From a virus, in IMG/VR virus record IMGVR_UViG_3300037584_000674, positions 1 to 34,662 of that record: a stretch of DNA of 34,662 bases. One strand, 5' to 3'. Of the stretch, positions 29,180 to 34,662 are shown one piece after another. Every line of letters begins with the position of its first letter. Position 1 is the first letter of the stretch. The position numbers were made by a program, and so were the translations under genes. The notes beneath the pieces are model-generated. The model saw nothing but the letters and a program-made list of their open reading frames with translations, was not told the DNA's origin and did no database searches.

Positions 29180-30016
29180 TTATGCCTCCCTACATTTCTG
29201 GATTCTTACACCATCACCATCAATAAGTACTGCACCCATTGACATATATGATGTTGTTAGGTGTGCTACCTTTTCAGGTATGTAGTTTACTTCAGTTCTT
29301 ACATCAGAACCTACACCTAATCCTAAAGATGATTTATGGAAAGCAAGTGTGAATCTATCGTTTGATCCATCTTTTTTTAAGCCACTAAATGCCATCCACA
29401 TAAAAGTAATCCATCTTTTAGCAGTTAATGTGCCGCCAAATGGTAAGTCTGCTTCACCAACATATTCAGCTCTTGAGAACTGATCTATGTCTAGAAGGTC
29501 TGACCATTGTTTTCCACCAACAACCCAATACCTTTGACCATCATCTGGAACATCATTTTCTTGGAAGATCTCAAACACATTTTGTGCTTTGTCTAAGTTC
29601 ATACCAGATGTTGATCCAGCTGAGTTATGTGCTAATGCAGTTGCGTTAGCATCAAATGTATCAGTGATAATAGAATCGGTTTTTCTACCTAAAGCATATG
29701 CTGCATTTTGTGCAACAATGTTTCTTTCATCAATGTTTACTTTTAGTTCGTCTAAACGATCCACATAATCAGCAGCATAAAAGTCGTTTAATGTTGCAGT
29801 TACATTTGAGTGAACAGAGTTCATAGCGACAACTTCGGCATGTCTTGCTTTTGTTGAAGCAGAACCTTTTGCTACTTTTTGGAACTGAACAGTACTACCT
29901 TTTACATTGCTAACATTACGGACCATGTTCTTGAGCTTACTGCCCATTCGTTGATAAGCCATATGCACTTCTGCTTCGAACTGCTTTATAAAGGCTTGGT
30001 CTATAGTCGCACTCAT
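29180..30016 (-). CDS. Major capsid protein (278 aa)
   Basis: A start SATIDQAFIKQFEAEVHMAY, then a typical capsid central part (NDFYAADYVDRLDELKVNID, AYALGRKTDSIITDTFD) and GKQWSDLLDIDQFSRAEYVG, as in the short HK97-fold capsid proteins of marine podoviruses. AAAGGAAA lies 7 bases before the ATG. It has its own 114-bp leader region and is followed by a decoration-like gene and the G6/C6 hairpin, a layout that would give high capsid expression. Confidence 0.85.
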   Translation of the reverse strand: MSATIDQAFIKQFEAEVHMAYQRMGSKLKNMVRNVSNVKGSTVQFQKVAKGSASTKARHAEVVAMNSVHSNVTATLNDFYAADYVDRLDELKVNIDERNIVAQNAAYALGRKTDSIITDTFDANATALAHNSAGSTSGMNLDKAQNVFEIFQENDVPDDGQRYWVVGGKQWSDLLDIDQFSRAEYVGEADLPFGGTLTAKRWITFMWMAFSGLKKDGSNDRFTLAFHKSSLGLGVGSDVRTEVNYIPEKVAHLTTSYMSMGAVLIDGDGVRIQKCREA

Positions 30017-30130
30017 AATAAGTTTCCTTTCGAGTATTGTTATTTAATAATCAAGTTGTCGTTATAAACTTTGTTATGTTATCCAAACTGGGCATCTTCC
30101 AGTTTATTTCGGCTTGTTATGTGAGATATA
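30017..30130 (-). promoter_or_regulatory. Capsid leader region with a 7-bp hairpin
   Basis: The largest gap in the late arm. AAACTGG (30085-30091) and CCAGTTT (30099-30105) form a perfect hairpin; neither side has a U-run of terminator type. On the minus strand a TATAAT box lies at 30130-30135 at the end of the upstream gene, but I see no good -35, so a capsid promoter here is only possible. The hairpin may stabilise the capsid RNA. Confidence 0.35.
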
Positions 30131-30391
30131 TTATATTTTTGTCATCTTTACAAGACCAGAAGCAATAAAAACATTGACATCTCCAAAAGTATATGAGCCA
30201 TCAGATTCCTCTATATATGATGCGAATGTCTTAACATAGCTTTTATCTTTAGAATATAGATATGCTTCTGTAGTAATAATAGCTGGTTTTATGGAATCCA
30301 TGTCATTTTTTGACATCCATTCACTATGACCAGTAGGATCTTCCCATTTAAAAATATACTTTTTAAAAGGAAAATCTTTCTTTTTAGCCAT
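30131..30391 (-). CDS. Small protein between scaffold and capsid (86 aa)
   Basis: A basic start (MAKKKDFPFKKYIFKWEDP) followed by a mixed alpha/beta part (MSKNDMDSIKPAIITTEAYL, TFGDVNVFIASGLVKM). Family unknown. It overlaps the end of the scaffold gene by 8 bp. A head assembly helper is possible by position alone. Confidence 0.62.
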   Translation of the reverse strand: MAKKKDFPFKKYIFKWEDPTGHSEWMSKNDMDSIKPAIITTEAYLYSKDKSYVKTFASYIEESDGSYTFGDVNVFIASGLVKMTKI

Positions 30392-31142
30392 ACTTTTTTT
30401 CGTATAGCTTAGTTACTCTATTGTAATATGCTTCATCTCTTTTAGATGGATCATAGTATCTAGGATCATTCATCATAGATCTTAAATCTGTTTCTTCAAG
30501 TTCAGCATCTACTACAGTATTAGCATTAGGTAATGGTTTACTTTTAGTAATATTCATTATTTCTTCTATAGCTTTGACACCTTCAGCTGTTGAAGCTAGT
30601 TTACTCATAGCATCATATGCTTCATTAGATAGATACTTCTTTGTCCATAATTCTGCTGCTTCTAATCTAGACTTAGCATTATCGCCGAGTTCTTCCATTT
30701 CACTTTTTAGATTAGGAAGCCCAGCTATCTCATTATTAACAAAAGCATTAACACCTCTGTTAAATACATCTTGTGATAAATTATTTTCTCTACAAATATT
30801 TGACCATTCTTTTAACAGTTCCTGATCTTCATTAACTTCTATATTAACTTCTTCTGGTATTTCAGGTAAAACTATCTCATATTTTTCAGGTATAGATGTC
30901 TTTGCTTCTTGTTCTATATCTGTTCTTATTTGTTTAGAAAGCTCATCTGTTCTCATACCTAACTTCTTTTCTAAAGAGTTGTATGATGCAGATAATTCTT
31001 CTACTTTAATTTCGTTTCTATCGGTATCCCAAAACTTCTCAGGTACATACTCAGGTCTAGATAGTTCTTGTTCTTTTTCTGTAGCTTGTACTGGTTCTTG
31101 TACTGATTCTTGAGTTTCAGTTTGTGTTACTTCTTCTGACAT
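30384..31142 (-). CDS. Capsid scaffolding protein (252 aa)
   Basis: An acidic disordered N-terminus with Thr, Gln, Glu and Val repeats, then YVPEKFWDTDRNEIKVEEL, the common start of podovirus scaffold proteins, then a long helical, Glu-rich part and a basic C-terminal helix-turn (NRVTKLYEKKYG) like the end that binds capsid subunits. It shares a base with the 91-aa gene and lies between portal and capsid as usual. Confidence 0.85.
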   Translation of the reverse strand: MSEEVTQTETQESVQEPVQATEKEQELSRPEYVPEKFWDTDRNEIKVEELSASYNSLEKKLGMRTDELSKQIRTDIEQEAKTSIPEKYEIVLPEIPEEVNIEVNEDQELLKEWSNICRENNLSQDVFNRGVNAFVNNEIAGLPNLKSEMEELGDNAKSRLEAAELWTKKYLSNEAYDAMSKLASTAEGVKAIEEIMNITKSKPLPNANTVVDAELEETDLRSMMNDPRYYDPSKRDEAYYNRVTKLYEKKYG

Positions 31143-31417
31143 TAGTTCTCCTTATGTGTTTCTATTCTTTTCTTGAGTATAAAATATAAATATCTCATCC
31201 CCTCTAAATGTCTAAGCTGGTCATTTGTAATATCTCTACCAGCTACAGCATCTACTGTAATAGATTTTAAGTAATTTAAAACCTTTTTTCCTAGTTCTGT
31301 ATTAAATAATCCAGCAATATCAGCATTTAATTCTATTTCTGCTGCTTTTGATCTAGTAAATCCGTCTATTGAATGGTAAAAACCTTCAGGTTTGTTGCGT
31401 ATCTGCTCCCAAGCCAA
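31142..31417 (-). CDS. Small protein between portal and scaffold (91 aa)
   Basis: A mostly helical protein (AWEQIRNKPEGFYHSIDGFT, then NDQLRHLEGMRYLYFILKKR) with no recognised motif. It overlaps the portal gene end by 32 bp and shares a base with the scaffold start. Short genes here often help procapsid assembly, but this is inference. Confidence 0.65.
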   Translation of the reverse strand: MAWEQIRNKPEGFYHSIDGFTRSKAAEIELNADIAGLFNTELGKKVLNYLKSITVDAVAGRDITNDQLRHLEGMRYLYFILKKRIETHKEN

Positions 31418-32978
31418 CTTGTCCTCCTTGCATTTGTTGCATTTGTTGTAGTTGTTGCATTTGTTGCATCACTTGTTGTTGTTCAGCAGCATCTCGAATT
31501 AACTTTTCAGGTAAATTCATTTTCTCTGCTAAATATCTAGCTACTTCTTCTTGTTTAACAATTAAATTAAGAACTTCTGGTCCAAAAGTTTGACCTAAAG
31601 TAGCATTAAATCTATTTACATCAGCAATATCTTGTTCATTCTGCGCCCTTGATAGTGGTGATTCTGGTATAATTTTTATTTCTTTGTTATCAATGCTAGG
31701 TATTTCAATTCTTCCTTGTTTTTTTAATATATAAATAACTCTTTTGATTAATGGTTGTATAAACTCTGACTGTAATCTACCAAATGATGATCCAATCTGT
31801 CTTGAAAGATCTGCCATTCTTTCTGCAACTTCAGTAGCAGACATTGGTGTACCTCTGGTTGGACCAAGAGTATCCATGTATAATGCTTTTCTAATATTAT
31901 TTCTCATATCTTCTAATACTAATTGGGCAACATCAAATCTTCCAGCACCTTGTATTGGTTGTAATCCTCTAGATCCTGGAGCTACTGGAATAATTGTTCC
32001 AGGTACTAAGGAAATATTATCTGTATTAATTACACCATCATCTTCTAACTGATAGATACCAGATATATTCATCTGTGCATTTTCTAATATTAATTCTACT
32101 GTTAAGTTTGTTGTTTTAATTGCAGCCATAGCATTAAATACAGGACCACGACCATAAACTTCTCCACTTGCTTTGTTCCATCTAAATGTAATAAATGGAT
32201 TAGAACCCGCACCTTTGTATTGTTCTTGTACAATAATAGATTCATGTTCTGATATACAAACAATATAATCATAAACTTCTTTATTAGGATCAGCATAATT
32301 ACGCATTGTTCCTTCAATAACAGAAATCTTTTGATCAGGATTATTAATTGATTTATTTAAAGTAACTTCATCAAGTTCTGCATTAGGATATAATACTTTG
32401 ATATCTCCTAATCTAATTTGTCTTTTTCTGTATACACAATCTATTTTATTATTTGGTCCACTATTTAAAGTAACATGAGGTAATGGTATTGCATTAAATA
32501 CAATAGGTTCTGATGATGTACCTTCATTAACAAGTAAACATCCAGTACCAATAGCACAATCCATAAATGCTTCGTGGACTTCTTGATTAAAATTAGAGTT
32601 ATGTAAAACTTCAAATACATATTGTGTTATTGAATCTAATTGCTCATCTATTTCAGGAGCAACATTTGATGGTATTTCAATACCAGATTTAAGATTTATC
32701 CATCTACCAAATGTAGGGGTAATACCAGCTTGTAATCTACTTGCAAATTCTTGTATACCTACTACTGCTGTTTCATCAAATATTCTATCTGTTCTTTTTT
32801 GACCTGGTGATTCTTCATAAAATGATTCTCTACCTGGCATAGTATATTCATATGCTTCTTCAAACTTAGATCTCCAAACTTCTTTTAATGCACTTGATTC
32901 TGCATATTTTTTTAAAAACATTTTAGCAGACATTTCAGTAGATGTATTTGCTGCTGATCTATAATTATTATATTCCAT
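31386..32978 (-). CDS. Portal (head-tail connector) protein (530 aa)
   Basis: The T7-gp8-like pattern is clear: EEAYEYTMPGRESFYEESPG near residues 42-61, FDETAVVGIQEFASRLQAGI, and later IRKALYMDTLGPTRGTPMSA with EVAERMADLSRQIGSSFGRL. A Gln/Met-rich C-terminus (MQQMQQLQQMQQMQGG) follows. It forms the twelve-fold vertex ring through which DNA is packaged and ejected. The second-strain N-terminus is at 1-93. Confidence 0.92.
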   Translation of the reverse strand: MEYNNYRSAANTSTEMSAKMFLKKYAESSALKEVWRSKFEEAYEYTMPGRESFYEESPGQKRTDRIFDETAVVGIQEFASRLQAGITPTFGRWINLKSGIEIPSNVAPEIDEQLDSITQYVFEVLHNSNFNQEVHEAFMDCAIGTGCLLVNEGTSSEPIVFNAIPLPHVTLNSGPNNKIDCVYRKRQIRLGDIKVLYPNAELDEVTLNKSINNPDQKISVIEGTMRNYADPNKEVYDYIVCISEHESIIVQEQYKGAGSNPFITFRWNKASGEVYGRGPVFNAMAAIKTTNLTVELILENAQMNISGIYQLEDDGVINTDNISLVPGTIIPVAPGSRGLQPIQGAGRFDVAQLVLEDMRNNIRKALYMDTLGPTRGTPMSATEVAERMADLSRQIGSSFGRLQSEFIQPLIKRVIYILKKQGRIEIPSIDNKEIKIIPESPLSRAQNEQDIADVNRFNATLGQTFGPEVLNLIVKQEEVARYLAEKMNLPEKLIRDAAEQQQVMQQMQQLQQMQQMQGGQVGLGADTQQT

Positions 32979-33724
32979 TAAACTAAGAAAGTATTTCCAA
33001 ATCCTTTACTTGATGTTTGTATAAACTTTCTATCTCCTTTAGCTAACTCTCCACTTTTTAAACTAGCTAAATATTTTTTTCTTGCAGCTTCATTTTCTGC
33101 TCTAAATTCATTAGGATTTTGATTTCCCATTTCTGTTGTCTGATCAGATGTTTGATTAGAATCTCTAGTTGTTTGATTTGAACCAGATGAATAAGAAAAC
33201 ATTTGTTTATTTTTACTTAAGTAATCTTGATATGGTTGTCTTGATTTCATATATAAAACACCTGGCATTACAGGAATACCAGCAAGTGCTGCTACTGCTG
33301 CTACACCTTGTGTAAATCTTTGCTGACTTTCAAACATTTGTTTTGATAAAGGTATTTTTATATTTTGAGTTCTATTGTAAATATCTCTAGCTTCAGAAGT
33401 AAAAACTAAACCTTGATCTGTTTGTACTCCAGCTGTAAACTGACCATCATCTCTCATAGTTCCTAAACCTTTAGATGCTAAAAATTCATTTCTAGCTTGA
33501 TTGTATGCAGAACCATACATTTGATTTGGAACAGTTGAAGATGTAAATCCTTTTGTAACTAGTGTACCAGCTGGTGTATTCATTACATTAGGACCAGTAA
33601 TACCTAATTTATTTTGAGCATACTTATCTGCTGCTTGTGATAAATTTATCGCTTTAGTATCTTTTTTTGATTGCTCCATTCCAGAAGCAACACTTCTATT
33701 TGAAGCTGCGTTTTGAGAACCCAT
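32978..33724 (-). CDS. Hypothetical protein in the terminase-portal interval, variant B (248 aa)
   Basis: Allele of the gene at 93-830. The first 24 and about the last 40 residues are nearly identical, the core is diverged (for example the segment around residues 85-120 shares almost nothing), and three residues are inserted overall. IPLSKQM, AAVAALAGIPVMPG and the TTEMGNQ region are kept, so these may be structural anchors. Function unknown; the pattern of fixed ends and variable middle suggests contact with a changing partner. Confidence 0.75.
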   Translation of the reverse strand: MGSQNAASNRSVASGMEQSKKDTKAINLSQAADKYAQNKLGITGPNVMNTPAGTLVTKGFTSSTVPNQMYGSAYNQARNEFLASKGLGTMRDDGQFTAGVQTDQGLVFTSEARDIYNRTQNIKIPLSKQMFESQQRFTQGVAAVAALAGIPVMPGVLYMKSRQPYQDYLSKNKQMFSYSSGSNQTTRDSNQTSDQTTEMGNQNPNEFRAENEAARKKYLASLKSGELAKGDRKFIQTSSKGFGNTFLV

Positions 33725-33945
33725 TAACTTTTTTCTCCATCACTAAAAAAACCTCCACCTCCAGCTTTTGAGAATAATGATCTAACACCTATCATTCCTT
33801 TACCAAATCTTTTTTTGTATCTTTTTTCTTCTGCTTTTAATCGTTTTTTTTCTTCTTCAGCTTTTTTACGATCTTCTTCCATCTGTTTTTCCATAGCTAT
33901 TTCTGATGCTGATTTTCTATATTTTGGTGTTCTAAATATTCCCAT
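33724..33945 (-). CDS. Small charged coiled-coil protein, second copy (73 aa)
   Basis: Strain-B copy of the gene at 830-1051, with changes Ala to Ser (near residue 13), Glu to Lys (near 19) and Glu to Lys (near 37), which make the helix slightly less acidic. Other features are the same: basic start, Lys/Glu helix, Gly-rich end KAGGGGFF. It overlaps the stop of the 147-aa gene by 49 bp. Confidence 0.7.
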   Translation of the reverse strand: MGIFRTPKYRKSASEIAMEKQMEEDRKKAEEEKKRLKAEEKRYKKRFGKGMIGVRSLFSKAGGGGFFSDGEKS

Positions 33946-34340
33946 TTCTTACATCCATTATTTACTAAGTATTTATATAACCCATGAGGTGTTATAATCA
34001 ACCTATTAATACCTAATACCCTCATTATGACAGTTACGCAACTATTTTCTCTAAGCCATGCACCCTGAAATAATTTGAATTTTTCTCTTTGTAATGGGCA
34101 TCTTAGTATAACACCCTTGTTATTCATAATGTAATCAATAACATAAGATATTTCTTCTCCTGATAAAATCTTGACATCTAGTCTTTTGTGGATGTGTTCT
34201 ACTGTAATCCATACATTTTTTGTATGGTCAAAAGCAAACATTCCACAATGAGCCATTCCTCCTTTTCTGAATATATGATACCACGATTCTAGAGGTGGAT
34301 CATAAAAGAATACTAGCCACTCCTTCGGAAAATATCCCAT
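33897..34340 (-). CDS. Possible permuted papain-like protein, second copy (147 aa)
   Basis: Strain-B copy of the gene at 1003-1446, with Tyr to His in TPHGLYKYL and a Gln to His change near the C-terminus. The putative His and Cys motifs (HCGMFAFDH, SCVTVIMRVLGI) are unchanged, which is consistent with functional constraint. Confidence 0.6.
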   Translation of the reverse strand: MGYFPKEWLVFFYDPPLESWYHIFRKGGMAHCGMFAFDHTKNVWITVEHIHKRLDVKILSGEEISYVIDYIMNNKGVILRCPLQREKFKLFQGAWLRENSCVTVIMRVLGINRLIITPHGLYKYLVNNGCKKWEYLEHQNIENQHQK

Positions 34341-34662
34341 TTACCTCGCTTATTTATTAATCCTCTTTCATATAGATTCCAAGTTTTGTAAACATTTGTA
34401 ACACCTTGTTTTTGTGGTCCTACCGTCAAAGATCTACCTTCTCCAGCACCTAACATCAAATATTGTAGTGCATCATGAACATGAGAGTATTTATTCTTAT
34501 TAGGGCGATCTTCATATCTTTCTCCAGAGGTTTGTATTCTTCTATAATGATATCCTCCAAGAAACCCTTTTCTTAGTTGTTTACAGGATGGTGATAGTAA
34601 AAACCCTGATTTACCATCAACCATCCTATTTAATGCAGATTCTACTGATTCTATCCGTAGAG
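34313..34662 (-). CDS. terL: Terminase large subunit, C-terminal fragment (second copy)
   Basis: Cut by the window end. It contains the last part of the nuclease domain including HVHDALQYLMLG and matches the complete gene at 1419-2942 with almost only silent changes (one Arg-Asn to Arg-Ser change near the end). Not a pseudogene: the break is the contig edge. Confidence 0.85.
   Translation of the reverse strand, partial: LRIESVESALNRMVDGKSGFLLSPSCKQLRKGFLGGYHYRRIQTSGERYEDRPNKNKYSHVHDALQYLMLGAGEGRSLTVGPQKQGVTNVYKTWNLYERGLINKRGKWDIFRRSG

Larger units (their letters stand above)
32886..34662. repeat. Right copy of imperfect terminal direct repeat
   Basis: Same content and order as 1-1768, but 9 bp longer within the variable gene. 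The position offset to the left copy is 32885 before and 32894 after that gene. It ends at the window edge inside the terminase gene. Confidence 0.9.

Noticed and set aside
1-34662. CRISPR array, insertion sequence or integrase
   Set aside because: No regularly spaced repeats, transposase or recombinase-type gene is visible on either strand.

Overview
The window reads as a nearly complete small tailed dsDNA phage genome with podovirus (T7-like) structural genes, seen slightly more than once around. It is AT-rich, densely coded, and has no tRNA, integrase, RNA polymerase or DNA polymerase that I can recognise. The gene set and order (portal, scaffold, capsid, tail tube A/B, three internal virion proteins, T7-type fibre, lysis genes, terminase) resemble the small RNA-polymerase-less marine podoviruses of the HTVC010P (SAR11 pelagiphage) type. 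That placement is from memory and is not verified.

Ends: bases 1-1768 and 32886-34662 are two versions of the same segment (portal start, a variable 245/248-aa gene, a 73-aa gene, a 147-aa gene, terminase 3' end). The unit length is therefore about 32,885 bp. The flanks differ by only about 2%, but the core of the 245/248-aa gene is strongly diverged. A single virion would normally have identical terminal repeats, so the contig most likely joins two co-occurring strains.

Layout: the genome has two divergent arms. The rightward arm (about 5121-11529) holds some fifteen small early genes of mostly unknown function, then a DUF3310-like gene, a YqaJ-type exonuclease, a Rad52/DdrA-like annealing protein and SSB. 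It is followed by about 570 bp without a credible ORF but full of perfect inverted repeats, probably a large structured RNA. The leftward arm holds everything else. It starts at the small terminase subunit (4868), runs through a run of tiny, very basic proteins to the large terminase, and continues, across the contig ends, into portal, scaffold, capsid, tail tube, internal virion proteins (one with an HExxH peptidase motif), fibre, Gly-rich adhesin, fibre chaperone, lysis genes, a metallophosphoesterase and an HNH-type nuclease. The two arms diverge at 4899-5120 and collide with overlapping 3' ends at 11492-11529.

How it may work: several sigma70-like promoters (TTGACA or TTGAAA with 17-18 bp spacing) suggest transcription by host RNA polymerase. 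Replication would rely on the host replisome plus the phage exonuclease/annealase/SSB module. Two rightward genes have leader structures that can hide their Shine-Dalgarno sequence, and two genes appear to be transcribed without a leader. The points I find most worth following are the structured RNA region, the two Shine-Dalgarno-hiding leaders, the basic mini-protein cluster and the hypervariable virion-cluster gene.
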